Positions 21,916 to 32,889 of a stretch of DNA of 64,000 bases are shown piece by piece. Position 1 is the first letter of the stretch. Every line of letters begins with the position of its first letter. The notes under the pieces are model-generated. The model did not search any database and was not told the DNA's origin. It saw only the letters and a list, made by a program, of their open reading frames with translations. The stretch is taken from assembly GCF_900497805.2 (NCBI RefSeq), contig NW_020946557.1, forward strand, positions 8,740,487 through 8,804,486. Reading direction: 5' to 3'. Source of the stretch: Vombatus ursinus (Eukaryota; Chordata; Mammalia; Diprotodontia; Vombatidae). The position numbers and the translations under genes are program-made.

Positions 21916-22250
21916 AGCATCTCTGTCAGTCAAAAAGTCAGTTTCAGTCACCTCCTTATCTCCATAGTTGCATTCTAAAGGCCACTACACTCCTGAAAAT
22001 ATGAATAATTTGAGTATCAGGTAGTTGGGAGGGAAGCCAATAGTGACAGCTATTTCTATTATTATTTCAAAATCCCTAAAGAATACTCCGACAAAGGTGG
22101 CAAATCATATTGTCATTCTGGAAAAAAAAATAAATTGGAGGTGAGAAAGAAAAGTACAGAGAAGTCATCACAAGACAAGCTTTAGACTCCCGTTCTCATT
22201 TTCCACCAGTCAATCAGGCAACAGACTTCCTGCGCAACTTGGTGCTATGG

Positions 22251-22484
22251 TTTTTCAGCCTTGACCAACTCTTCATGACTCCATTTGGAGTTTTCTTAGC
22301 AAAGATACTGTAGTGGTTTGCCATTTCCTTCTCAAGCTCATTTTACAGATGAAGAAACTGAGGCAAGCAGGGTTAAGTGACTTGCTGGGGGTCACCCAAC
22401 TAATAAGTGTGTGAGGCCAGGAAGATGAATGAGTCTTCCTGAATCCAGGCACTGTGCTCTATCCACTGAACCATCCCTTCCTGC
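22251..22484 (-). repeat. RTE-tailed tRNA-headed SINE, antisense
   Basis: 'ttttcagccttgaccaactcttcatgactccatttgg', 'gcaaagatactgtagtggtttgccatttccttctc', 'ttacagatgaagaaactgaggcaagcagggttaagtgacttg' and 'tgctctatccactgaaccatc'. Confidence 0.85.
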
Positions 22485-22904
22485 TATTGGGGGAATGCAA
22501 AGAAAGAAGACAGGAGTCCTTCCCAGGCCTCCATTCACCATAAGCCCTTAGCCATTTCAAGGTTCAGGCTTTTCTCCTTTAAATGTAAATTCCATCCTCA
22601 CACTCTGTGCCTTGAATGGATGTCAGGTGTACTATGCTAGTTCAGATTATTTTAGCAAAGTCCAGTTTATTTCTACAATGTGCACATTTGTGCTTTTTCA
22701 GGAGACCTAAAATATAGGTCAAGTACCTTTTTTGCAATTTGTTAAATTGATATTTTTCTTCTATTTTAAGTCATGCTGCAAACTCAGATGCATAGAATTC
22801 AAATTGTTTTCTCAGAGCTCCTTCTCTACCCCCATGCCCAGGCTACATAAAACTGGTTTGGGTAATAAGCCTAAATGAACAATGCTAGTAAAAACCCTAG
22901 TAAA
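22485..22904. other. Intergenic, nothing recognised
   Basis: No gene or family assigned. Confidence 0.35.
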
Positions 22905-23010
22905 TAATCAGTAGACTTATTGAGCTCCCCATTTCGTGCCTAGCATTAAGCTAAGTGTTGGGTGGGGCTTCTAAGACAAGTAAGGTAGACATTTGAAAAA
23001 GCAATCAGTG
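22905..23010 (-). mobile_element. L2 3' end fragment, antisense
   Basis: 'aatcagtagacttattgagctccccatttcgtgcctagcattaagctaagtgttgggtgggg' resembles antisense L2 3' end text (attgagcacctactatgtgcctagcactgtgctaagtgctggg). Confidence 0.5.
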
Positions 23011-23184
23011 GCAAAGGCCTTACAAGAAGAGATGAGTTAGGGTCAAGTACTTACTGCATATGTCTTTTAGTAACCCTCTTTCGGGGGTTTGGAAAATGGG
23101 TGATGGCACACAAAAGGGACAGGAATCTAAAAGAAACTTCACGGAAAAAGGAAATTGTATTTTGCAAGATAAATTTCTGAATTC

Positions 23185-23290
23185 TAATTTTGACCCCTTA
23201 TCTATTTTTTCAATCTTTGTATTTCTAGTGCCTGGCATAGTGCTTGGCACCTAATTGGCACTTAATAAGTTCTTGTTGGATTGAATTTGG
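23185..23290 (+). mobile_element. L2 3' end fragment
   Basis: 'caatctttgtatttctagtgcctggcatagtgcttggcacctaattggcacttaataagttcttgttgga' is a clear sense L2 3' end. Confidence 0.75.
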
Positions 23291-23517
23291 AAAAGTTTCA
23301 AACTTCTCTTTTTAAAATTTTCGATAAAGTACACAAAACATAATTCTTTTTTCAAAATAGCATGCTAAATACCAAAGATGGCTGTTTTCATTCTAAGGCA
23401 AAAATGGAAGTAATAACTTACTCCCAAACTCTCACATACAAAATTTAGAAGAATTATGTTTATGTATTTGAGGGAACATCTGTGGGATTTTCTTCTGAGC
23501 TTTTTAGAGAGAGCTGG

Positions 23518-23552
23518 TGGTGGTGATGATGATGATGATGATGATGATGATT
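23518..23552. repeat. (GAT)n microsatellite
   Basis: About eleven GAT triplets. Confidence 0.95.
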
Positions 23553-23564
23553 ACCGGAATGTCA

Positions 23565-23790
23565 TTAAAGAAAGAAGCTAAGATTTGGAGTCAGAGAACC
23601 TAGGTTCAAATTCTAAGTCTACTAATTACAACCTGGGAGAACTTTAGTTACATGATTAATTTTTCTGAGTTGCATCTATAAAATGAGAATAATAATAATA
23701 GTATTTGTCTTGTGATGATGAAATGTGACAATGTTTATCTTGCAAATCTTAAATTGCCATGTAAAAAGTCAGTTGTCATACTATCATACT
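23565..23790 (+). repeat. MIR/CORE-type SINE, diverged
   Basis: 'gctaagatttggagtcagagaacctaggttcaaattctaag' head, 'tataaaatgagaataataataatagtatttgtct' and 'gatgatgaaatgtgacaatgtttatcttgcaaatcttaaa' tail. Confidence 0.65.
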
Positions 23791-23799
23791 GTGGTTACA

Positions 23800-24020
23800 A
23801 GTAATACTTACATCTTACAACCATGTTGTACATTATACTTTATAAAATATTTTCATATATGCTTTGCAATTTGAGGACCTAACAATAATCCGATAAGATA
23901 GATAGGACAAGTGGTATCATTCCTATTTTATAGATTTATAAATTTTATAAGAAATTAAAGTTTGGAGAAGGTGAATTTACTTGTTCATTGTCACCTGGCT
24001 ATTAAACAGAACAGAGATTA
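23800..24020 (-). repeat. MIR/CORE-type SINE, antisense, diverged
   Basis: 'atactttataaaatattttcatatatgctttgcaattt', 'cctattttatagatttataaattttataagaaattaaagtttgg' and 'ttcattgtcacctggctattaaac' are decayed antisense CORE-SINE text. Confidence 0.55.
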
Positions 24021-24099
24021 TAACACACATCAAATTCTTCTTTGTGTATTAATTAAGCCATCAAACCAAACTCTTTTTCCCCATAAAATAAAGGTATAG

Positions 24100-24310
24100 G
24101 AGAACACTGAGTGGGATTCAGGAGACCCAGTATTCTGAGCTTTGCTATTAACTATCTGTGTGACCTTGATGTCACCTCTCAGTCTCAATTTCCTCATCTC
24201 ACTCTTCCTAATCTTTGACTATTGGAATTCTCAGAATCCCATCTAATCCAACCCAAACCCAGTGAGATGAAATGTCTTGTCCAAAATTATGTAATAAGTT
24301 AATATGGTAA
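24100..24310 (+). repeat. MIR-type SINE, diverged
   Basis: 'gggattcaggagacccagtattctgagctttgctattaactatctgtgtgaccttg' followed by 'cagtctcaatttcctcatct'. Confidence 0.6.
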
Positions 24311-24331
24311 CTTTCTACATTACATAGGAAG

Positions 24332-24510
24332 TTAGAAGCAACTAGGTGGCACATCTGTTCCTGGAGTCAGGAAGATCTGAATTCCATTCTGGCCTCAGGC
24401 ACTCTCACTAGCTGTGTCACCCTGGGCAAGTTATGTACACACTGTTTGCCTCAATTTCCTCAACTATAAAATGGTGATTATAATAGCACCTACTTCTCAG
24501 AGTGGTTGTG
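24332..24510 (+). repeat. tRNA-headed MIR/CORE-type SINE
   Basis: 'agaagcaactaggtggcacatctgttcctggagtcagg', 'ggcctcaggcactctcactagctgtgtcaccctgggcaagtt', 'caatttcctcaactataaaatggtgattataatagcacctac'. Confidence 0.7.
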
Positions 24511-24584
24511 ATATTGTGAGCCCAAGAAGGGGAAGTGGCTGAACTGTGTTTAGGCAGAGGTTATGCTTTCCTATAGGGTCCCAG

Positions 24585-24722
24585 AGACTTATTATCTGTA
24601 TGACTCTGGGCACACTTAACCCTCTTTGCTGAAGAAGGAAATCCACTCCAGTATCTTTGCCAAAAAAACCCCAAATAAGGTCATGAAAAGTAGGACACCG
24701 CTGACACAACCGAACATGTTTT
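24585..24722 (+). repeat. RTE-tailed SINE, 3' part
   Basis: 'attatctgtatgactctgggcacacttaaccctctttgctgaagaagg', 'tccactccagtatctttgccaaaaaaaccccaaataaggtcatgaaaagtaggacaccgctgacac'. The head is missing. Confidence 0.7.
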
Positions 24723-25254
24723 CCTATGATACTCCGTGGACGTACCACTTTTCTGTGATCAGACATGCTTGCAGGTGCTCTACTCCTTAGGAGAGCACTC
24801 TTGACAGGTTTTTAAGCAACTCTGTCCTATTGCAAAGTGTAGCCTTTTCTTTGAACCTTACCCTAGAAAGTTTCAGTTGGATCTTAATCATCAGCCAGGA
24901 TAACCCCCAGCTCATAGACAAAGGCAGCTGGGATGGAGGGCAGCTGTCTACCCCTAGCCTTCCAAACCAACCAAGAAGAAACTGATTTGTTCATGAGTGG
25001 CTTCAGGGAATTGATTTCCTCGATGAAGGAAATCATCAGTCTTTCATGGATACAATGAGATATAATGTGGCATCTCAAATCTAAAGCTCCAATCATTCAA
25101 CGTCATTCCATTTGGAATTAATATTTAGCACTGAGACCATGAACACTGTGGTATATGTTCTTGATTCCATTTGTATGTTTTCTTCTTGTCTGCCAGAGTT
25201 AAAAATACAGGTCAGCCTCACTTTGCAATACATTTCCTCCAGGAAGGTTAGATC
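24723..25254. other. Intergenic, nothing recognised
   Basis: No gene or family assigned. Confidence 0.35.
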
Positions 25255-25322
25255 ACAGGACCATGGATACAGAGCTGGAAGGAGCCTCAGAGATCTAGTC
25301 CAATCTCCCCCATTTCACAGAT
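25255..25322 (-). repeat. MIR fragment, antisense
   Basis: 'accatggatacagagctggaaggagcctcagagatctagtccaatctcccccatttcacag' is the antisense MIR 3' text. Confidence 0.65.
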
Positions 25323-25800
25323 CAATCAATAAAAACCACTTAAGCACCTGCTATGTTCTAGGCCCTGTGGTAGTTCCTTGAGAAAACAAAGGAAAAAATG
25401 AAAGTCTCTGGCCTCAAAGAGCTTACATTCTATTGAGAAAGAGAATGTGTACACATATAGACAGATACAAAAATATGCAAAATAGGCAAAGTGGTTTTTT
25501 TTTTTTTGGAGAGGAGGGAGGCATTCATTCATTAGCAGCTGGGGGATCAGGAAAGACTTCATGTAGAAGATGGCACTTGAGCTAAGTCTTAAAGGAAACT
25601 AGAGATTCTAAGCCACAAAGAGTATTCCGAGCATGGGAGATGGTCGGAGCAAAGATATAGAGATGGTAGAGTGCCACACGTGAAGAACAGTAAGAGTCTA
25701 CTTTTGGAGAGAAAAGTTTCAGTTGAGTGATGAGGTCAGAGGCCCATATTACAAAGGAATAAGAAGTGATGACAGAAAAGCATATGAAGGCAACAAACAT
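25323..25800 (-). mobile_element. L2 LINE 3' part, antisense
   Basis: 'atcaatcaataaaaaccacttaagcacctgctatgttctaggccctgtgg', 'ctcaaagagcttacattctattgag', 'gggggatcaggaaagacttcatgtagaagatggcacttgagctaag' and 'ttccgagcatgggagatggtcggagcaaagatatagag' are in the expected antisense L2 order. A poly(T) run interrupts it at about 25497-25509. Confidence 0.85.
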
Positions 25801-26940
25801 AGAATTGGCTGAGAAAGGGAAAATATGATAGCGTGAGGATGAGTAGGGTTTAGTGAAGGTTTTGTAAGGATAGTGGACTCCTGGGAATGTTTGTAAGCAC
25901 CACAGAAATGCCTACTACCTTCTACTAACTACTATAAGAAAAGGAACTAGTAAGAGAGAGATACTGAAGACCAGAAGTGGGGGAGATAGTTAAGGGGGAA
26001 ACTTGCTGAAGGAAGAGGAAGAGGTTGAGATCAAGGGCACATGTACAAAGTATGGCCTTAGCTAGCAGAAGGGCCACTTTATCATTAGACTGAGTAAAGA
26101 ATGAGTGATTAGAAAACGGTGTGAAGGGGTTTTCAGATGAAGAGAAGGGAATAAGATTGAACTCATGGTGAAGGACTTTTTTTCCTCAGTAAAGAGGCAA
26201 AGCCCTCAGCTGACAGTGTGGATATAGTGCTGTGAGAGGTTTGAGGAGAGAAAAGAAAGTTTCAAACATATGAAGAAAGTGAGGCACCGAGAACATTTTG
26301 CTTTCATGTATATAATCAAACACAAAAGTGACTGAGTTTACTTATTGCAAATTCCAGGTCATGGAAAGAGTTTCAAAAGACCACAGTCAAGTGGGATCTT
26401 TGCATGTTTATTTAAATAGCAACTGATACTTAATTGAGTAATCTCTCTTCATATATTGTTTTCTTTATAACAGGACTTGGACAGGAGCAAGCCTACATTT
26501 TGTGGTGTGCTGTGCAGCAGGTAGGTACAAGTGAATCTAATAAGTAGCTACATTTCCCAGGAGACCTCAGGCTCCAAGAAAGATTACACTTGGACCAACA
26601 TACTGGGATCGTGTGCCTATGAATGAAGAACGATATCAACAGGAGCACAGTAGAGACTTTTAGGAAAGAAGAATAGCCATATAGTGCAGGAATCAGTGGC
26701 ACAGCCTGTTCCCTGGCAGGTGAGGACAAGTAGAGGATTAAGTGAGAGGAGCAGAAATATGAAGGGAGAGGAAAAGGGAGAAGGAGCTCAGATTCTTAAA
26801 ATCTAGTCACGGCTTAGATTCTTATAATCTAGCCAATAGCTTACTAATGTTCAGACTCCTTAAGAGTTTGCCCAACATAACTGATGTTCTAATAAACCTT
26901 GTCTTTGGCTGGGAAATTTAAAAAAAAAAAAAGGAAAAAG
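25801..26940. other. Intergenic, unassigned, possible LTR-like end at 26870-26935
   Basis: No gene recognised. 'gttctaataaaccttgtctttggctggg' followed by an A-run near 26922-26933 looks like the poly(A) region of a retroelement or LTR, but no boundaries were found. Confidence 0.3.
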
Positions 26941-27224
26941 GAGAGGGAGATGGTAAAAATGAGCAGAGGTTATGAGTGGAGATGTAGTTGTACCATAAGC
27001 AGATCTTCCCAGCTTTCAGGCTGGTCAGGCAAAACACATTTGTCATACTATCTACACAACAGACAGTGAGACCAGATAATCTCAGAGCCGAGTATTTCTC
27101 CCCCTATTTGCTGAGGGATGAGACCTTAATCCCATGTGTGTATGAGCACCCATCAAGTGTCTATTTTCCTATTCCTTCAGTAATTGTTTTAGTCTGAAAT
27201 GTTCTTTAAAATACATATTCCTTG
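26941..27224. other. Intergenic, nothing recognised
   Basis: No gene or family assigned. Confidence 0.3.
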
Positions 27225-27830
27225 TCTGTTTCTTGCCTGCCACAAGTCTTTTCCCATTCTAGTTCATCCTCCATTCAACTGTCAAAATGATTTTCCTAAA
27301 ATAGAAGTCTAATAGCCATGACATCCCCCTACTCAATAAACTCCAGTTGCTCCCTATCACCTTCAGGATCAAATGCAAAACCATCTGTCATTCAAAGCAT
27401 TTCATAATCTATCCTTCCATTTCCCCCACTTTTCAAGGTTTTTTACAACTTACACCTTCACACCGCCCCCCCCCCCCCCCATGGACTCTGATCCAGTGAG
27501 GGTGGCCTTCCTACTCCTTGAACAAGACACTCTATCTCTTTACTCTGGACATTTTCTGTGGCTATCATCCATGCCTGGAATGTTCTCCCTCCTTATCTCT
27601 CCCTCTGAGCTTCCCTGGCTTCTTTCAAGTCCCAGCTAAAACCCTACTTTCCACAGGTAGCTTTTCCCAATCCCTCTCAATTCTAATGCCTTCCCTCTAT
27701 TGATTATGTTTGCTTGTTGTCTCCCCATTGTGAGCTTCTCATAGGCAGGGACTTCTTTTTTTCCATCTCAGGCACAATGCCTAGCATAGTAAATGTTTAA
27801 TAAACGTTTATTGACTAACTTCAGCTAACT
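27225..27830 (+). mobile_element. L2 LINE C-terminal coding and 3' end
   Basis: 'ctactcaataaactccagttgctccctatcaccttcaggatcaaatgc', 'ccttgaacaagacactctatctct', 'atgcctggaatgttctccctcc', 'aagtcccagctaaaaccctactttccacagg', 'gaggcagggacttc', 'atgcctagcatagtaaatgtttaataaacgtttattgactaact'. It reaches the full canonical 3' end. A C15 run (27466-27480) interrupts it. Confidence 0.9.
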
Positions 27831-28290
27831 TGTTAGAAAATGAACTTAAATGGTATTAGATTTAATGTCTTAGCTGAGCTGGGATGAGGTCTTCAGCAAA
27901 TGTTATTTATTATCTAAATATTCTACATTGAACATTAATTGATACAAATATAAAATTAAGTGACACCCAGAGTACAAAGTGTAATTACTCATGTACTTAC
28001 TAGGTTGTGAGCATAAAAACTATTCTAGAAAAACTTAGCCATCAACAAAAACATTCAAATACACAATTTTTAAAATGCTATTTTCCATGATACAAAAAAC
28101 TTCTGTCATTCACAAGGTGATGTGTGTTTTTGCTTTAAAAGGACAATACCAAATACATCCTATTTCTTTCCATTTTCTTTTATGAAGCCTTTCTTCTTTG
28201 TATTTTAGTGGCTTTTGTTATTTTTTAAACAGTTTTGGTATGATTAATGTACTAATTCTGCCTTCTTCATTTGATTTCCTATACTTCTTT
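27831..28290. other. Intergenic, AT-rich, nothing recognised
   Basis: No gene or family assigned. Confidence 0.35.
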
Positions 28291-28294
28291 GAAT

Positions 28295-29045
28295 TTTTTT
28301 AAAAATAAATTTTATTAATATTTTGTTTTTATATTACTGACATTTCCTTGTATCATTTCTCCTCAGGAAGCCACCCCTGTAACAAATAACTTTAAAAAAT
28401 AAAAACAAAAAGAGGAAGATGAGAAAAAACAGCAAGAATGATCAATGTATTAAAAAAGTCTGAAAATATATGTAATATACCACACTTATGGACCTCCCAC
28501 CACTCCAAAAGGAGTGAGGATGTCTTGTCATATTTTTTCTGGAGATCTGTGCTTGTTCTTTGTAATTTTGCAATATCCACTTTAAATTGTTTTGTGGTTG
28601 TTCTTTCTTTTTATAGTCATTATGCATATCGTTTTCCTACCAATGTTTATTTTACTTTGCACCAATTCATGTCTTTTCATGCTTCTCTGTATTCATCACG
28701 CTTGTCATTTCTTACAGCTCAGTAACAATCCATTATATTCATACACCACAATTTGTTTAGTGATTCCCCAATTTATGGGCGTTTATTTTGTTTCCAGTTC
28801 TTTGCTACCACGAAAAGTCCTGCTATAAACAATGTGTTGTATATGGGGACTTTTTTCTTATCAGTGACCTCCTTAAAGCATATGTGTTGCAGTGAATTCT
28901 CTGGGTTAGAGGGCATAGACATTTTAGTCCATTTTAGTTTAGCAATTATTATTTCTAAACTGCTTTCCAGAACTTTTGTACCAATTCATACTCCAACAAC
29001 AATGCATTAGTGTATCTACATTTCACTGTATTTTAGTAGTTTTAC
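28295..29045 (-). mobile_element. Older L1 3' end with ORF2 C-terminus, antisense
   Basis: 'catttcttacagctcagtaacaatccattatattcatacaccacaatttgtttagtgattccccaatttatgggcg', 'ttccagttctttgctaccacgaaaagtcctgctataaacaatg' and 'accaattcatactccaacaacaatgcattagtg' are the antisense L1 ORF2 C-terminal region, more diverged than the copy at 8204-9131. The 3' UTR runs left to about 28295. Confidence 0.8.
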
Positions 29046-29234
29046 TGTGTTTTTTTTTTCAAATGTACAACATCACTTTATTAAAATTCTGGTGTGTACA
29101 CTTTAATAGCATACTAGTGTTTTGTTCTGCTTCCCAGATCCCCAAAAGGGTCCTAACTTGGAAGTTGGGCCAGCAGTCTCATTTCTGATGATTCACTGAA
29201 GTATTCCTTCCACAGTATGGAGGATTTTGCTAAT
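29046..29234. other. Intergenic, nothing recognised
   Basis: No gene or family assigned. Confidence 0.3.
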
Positions 29235-29345
29235 GACTGTAAATTTCTTAAGAGTAAGCGACTCTTTCTTCTGTACCTCTGTATTCCTCACAGTGGCCAA
29301 TACATTGTAAGTACTCAGTAAATATTTGTTAAATGGATGTGTACT
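29235..29345 (+). mobile_element. L2 3' end fragment
   Basis: 'ttcttaagagtaagcgactctttcttctgtacctctgtattcctcacagtggccaatacattgtaagtactcagtaaatatttgttaaatgg'. Confidence 0.75.
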
Positions 29346-29384
29346 TGGTTAAACTGCTGAGCTGCTACCTCTAAAATCATAGAA

Positions 29385-29870
29385 AAAATAGAAGTATTAC
29401 AGGACTAGAGATAAGCAAATGTCTCATTTTTCAAAAAGAAAGAAGGGAGAGAGAGAGAAAAGGTGGTATCTTCAAAGCATGCATCACAGAGTTTCACTTC
29501 AATTCTATGAAAAATTCTAGTTACAGGGATGGGAAACCTGTGGTCTTGAGGCCACAGGTTCCCTACCCCTGTATCTAGTATATATTATTAAAGGAATGGT
29601 TTGTGATATAAAAAGAAACATGGTGAGCACTAAAGGCCAACATCTGTTTGTCAAGAACAGGTCATGGCAAACTAATCTAATTTTCCTTCTTGAAAGATTA
29701 TTAGGCTGGTAGATCAGAGGAAAGTTATAAACATTATATACCTGGATTTCAGCAAAATATTTGACAGTCATGCGTGCTATTATTATGGACAAGACAAAGA
29801 AATGTGAGTTATAGTTGGGTGGATTAGGAATTGGTTGAATGAACAGACTCAAAGAGGAGTCACTAACAAA
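29385..29870 (+). mobile_element. L3/CR1-clade LINE, RT fragment
   Basis: The plus-strand reading includes STKGQHLFVKNRSWQTNLIF, then LLYLDFSKIFDS, and then VGWIRNWLNEQTQRGVTN. This matches CR1-type RT (TKGKSCLTNLI, LDFSKAFDTVSH, WIxNWLNxRTQRV). It is broken and is interrupted by the palindrome at 29522-29573. Confidence 0.8.
29522..29573. mobile_element. 52-bp palindromic insert, hAT-like terminal repeats only
   Basis: Left arm 29524-29543 CAGGGATGGGAAACCTGTGG, an 8-base loop, and right arm 29552-29571 CCACAGGTTCCCTACCCCTG. The arms are near-perfect inverted repeats. TCTAGT flanks both sides (29516-29521, 29574-29579). The CAGGG...CCCTG ends look like hAT-type terminal repeats with the interior lost. 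Its position inside the L3/CR1 RT coding sequence shows it is a later insertion. Confidence 0.55.
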
Positions 29871-30784
29871 TCAATAGCAGAGAGCTGATAGTTCCTTGAG
29901 CTATTATCCCTTTACTTTCTGAATCAATCCATTCATAAATCAGTGTAATATATAACACTACAGACTTATTATTGTTTAAGTTCAGTGTGAGAGAAGATTT
30001 CTATGTGCCTCTTCCGGCTAATGAATTTTGCTATATATTGAGTAAGAAGACAGAATTGGTCAGATGGCTTAACCATTTACATAACATAGAGTCAGTGAGA
30101 TCCCCCAAAGGAATGGTAATTAAATGCATGATGTATCACAGTATATGTGTGCTTTTTAATCACAGTGCAAAGAGGACATAGATTGATTATCCATTTGGCC
30201 AACTTTTCATACAGGGATTACACGAGATTACGTATGGACAAAGTTTTCTTCTTAAAGTGAATGTTTGGAAATATGATTTTAAAAAATTAACCTTGGGACT
30301 TAATTTTTCCCCTTGTGGAGATGAATCATTGAATTCATAATGAAAGTAAATGGAAAAATATCATATAGATAAAATATTTTTACTCTATGTACTTTTTCAG
30401 GAAATGAACCTAATAAATGCAGTAAAACCAAGCTCTATTACTGTTCATAAAATTTCCTGTCCTTGGAACATTAACTCTTTATTCTTCAGTTACATTCACC
30501 TCTAGAAAAACATACCTTTTTTTATTTCCCCAAAAGGAAGGGAAACAGCAGGTATTAAGGTAAAATGATCTTTTGTGAGGAGAAGTCCCTGATGAGAGGT
30601 AGTCCTGATGGGGTATAAAGCAAAACCACTGGTGGGGTAGAAAGTGACACAAAGAAAGCTCTACATGAAAACAAAACAGCTACAGCTAATTAACCAAAAT
30701 GGGAAAACAAATAGGGAGAACAATGAAGAGAAACATTTTTTTAAAGGAGCTTGGTAAAACATTCAGTTGAACCAGGAGGACAAC
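29871..30784. other. Intergenic, nothing recognised
   Basis: AT-rich. No gene or family assigned. Confidence 0.4.
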
Positions 30785-31265
30785 AAACAAAAATTCTTTC
30801 CATTTACGTAGCCACTATCTTGGTGCAGGCTCTAATCACTAATCACCTGGACTACTGCAATACCTACTGATTGGTTTCCCTGCCTCATCTCTCCCCACTC
30901 CAACCTATCCTCCACTCAGTTACTGAGATTATTTTCCTAAAGTGCAGGTCTGACTATATCACTCTCCTCAAGGCTCCCTATTACCTCTTAAGACAAAATA
31001 TCAAATCCTTTTTGGCTTTTAAAGCTCTTCACACCCTAGTCTCTTCATACCTTCCCAGTCTTCTTACACCATACTCCTCTTAATGTACTCTACAATCCAG
31101 CAACATTGGTTTTCTTGCTGTTTTTTACAACACCTCATCTCCTTTTCACTGGCTATCTGCCATGCCAGGGATCCTCTCGCTGCTCACCTGTGTCTCCTAG
31201 CTTCCCTCAAACCCAGCTCAAATCCCACTTTGCACAAGAGATTTTTATCAGGCTCCATTACCCAC
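30785..31265 (+). mobile_element. L2 LINE C-terminal coding and 3' UTR
   Basis: 'cacctggactactgcaatacctactgattggtttccctgcctc', 'ctaaagtgcaggtctgactatatcactctcctcaaggctccctattacctc', 'ccttcccagtcttcttacaccatactcc', 'gccatgccagggatcctctcg', 'aacccagctcaaatcccactttgcac'. It is truncated before the canonical 3' end. Confidence 0.85.
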
Positions 31266-31309
31266 ACTTGAGGTCACATTAAATCTGGGCTTCAATCAAG
31301 ATGAGACCA

Positions 31310-31515
31310 ACGACTTCACTAGTCTAGAAAACTCCCAGATGACAGGTTAGTACCTTCTCTGTAATTTATTGTCTCTTAGAGTTGCCAAGAACACTGAGAG
31401 ATTAAGTAACTTGTCCTGAGTCATACAGCCAGTATGTACCAGAGGTGAGACTTGTACCCAGGTGTTCCTGGCTGTTTCTATATCCTCTATGCCACACTAT
31501 CTCCTCAGAATTTGG
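31310..31515 (-). repeat. MIR-type SINE, antisense
   Basis: 'ttgtctcttagagttgccaagaacactgagagattaagtaacttgtcctgagtcatacagccagtatgtaccagaggtgag', then 'ccctggctg'-like head and 'atgccacactatctcct'. The 5' side resembles the 1556 and 13405 family in reverse. Confidence 0.65.
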
Positions 31516-32440
31516 TGAACTTAGGAAAACTTATTTACAAAGAAAAGTGTGGCTCTGAATATGAAATTCTTTGTGAACAGCCTAGAACTATTCAGTTTTC
31601 ATTGTTCTTCAGACATGGAGAAAACATTATTCAAGCTTGCTGACCAACTAACGATAAACAAATTTCAAGCCATAGTAAAATGATACTTCTTCCTTTAAAT
31701 AAAAAAATCACTCCATTAACTAGGATCTTATCCAGATGGAATACCATTTCAAATAGTTAAGGGCTGTTAAAGGGTCTCCTGAACTTGTCTTTTTGAGTTG
31801 CCACATTTTCCACAAACACTGAGACCAAGAACATGTAGGAGGCCCTAAATGTGTCATGGATAAAGCTCTCCCTGAGCTGACATAATTTGTGTTCTTGGGA
31901 GGCAAGACAGGTCCGAGTCAGTCTGTACCAAGCTGGGATAATGCTTGTGCAGCTGGGGTACTTTGCAGATAAATGGACCCTCCTATCTTCATAGTCTAGC
32001 AGTTCCCAAGGGAAAAGAACAGGCTTTTGCTATCACCTCGCTCCTCGTGGTGGGGAGTGGTCTTGTCTTTTTTCCCCACCTTTGATGCACCATTTCCCCT
32101 GCTGTGTCATGCCCCTTTCTGGTATCCCCTCCTTCCTTTGTCCTGCTATTATAAAAATGTAAAGTTCTATAAGGATTGTGAACTCTTTGCTCTGGCTTTG
32201 ATTTCCACATGCATGTTCATTCTTCTTGTAATAAACCTAGTTTTCACACAAGTTTTCTGAATGTGTGATTGTTAACTACAGTGTGTATAATCCTTCAATG
32301 CAACAATGCAAACATTTGTACTGCACATTATTTCTGTATCTACTTTGTCAAGATCTGTTTATCCACCCATGCGGTACAACTGAAATATTGACGACAACCC
32401 CTTTCTGCCTGGAGCTCCTCTTCATGATATGCTTGTTTTG
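31516..32440. other. Intergenic, possible LTR-like block 31720-32270 (fossil)
   Basis: No gene recognised. A TATA-like 'attataaaaat' at about 32149 is followed about 80 bases later by 'gtaataaacctag', a spacing seen in solo LTRs. No end repeats or duplication were found, so the class is unproven. Confidence 0.25.
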
Positions 32441-32444
32441 GGGG

Positions 32445-32625
32445 AAGAGGTCAGAAGGTCAAACCAGGAAGACTGAAGTTCAAATCCTGCCTCAGAAAAC
32501 TTATTACTTGTAAATCTAAGCAATTCACAACTCCTAGCCTGTTTCCTCATCTGCTAAAATGAGAGGGTTTGCTCAATGGCCTCTAAAGTATCCTCCAGCT
32601 CTAAATCTATTATCCTGTGTTCCAA
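32445..32625 (+). repeat. MIR-type SINE
   Basis: 'ggtcaaaccaggaagactgaagttcaaatcctgcctcag', 'cctgtttcctcatctgctaaaatgagagggtttgctcaatggcctctaaagtatcctccagctctaaatctattatcctgtg'. Confidence 0.75.
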
Positions 32626-32704
32626 AAATAATTTGATTGCAACCCCCAGGGTTGTAAATAATTTTCTCTTTTATATCAGGTCTTTTTAGGAAAACTAGGG
32701 TCAG

Positions 32705-32880
32705 GAAAGTACAGTGGAAAGATGTATGGATTAGAAGTCAGGAGAAAAGTGTCCTTAATTCTGGCTTTACCATTAACCAGCTGAGTAACTTTGGTCAATT
32801 CATCTAGCCTCTCCAGGCTGCAGTTCAACTCAGAAATTCAGTGACCCCCCCTATGTAAAATACTTATCATGATCACAGTC
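32705..32880 (+). repeat. MIR-type SINE, diverged
   Basis: 'ggaaagtacagtggaaagatgtatggattagaagtcagg', 'ttctggctttaccattaaccagctgagtaactttggtcaattcat'. Confidence 0.65.
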
Positions 32881-32889
32881 CTTTTCATT

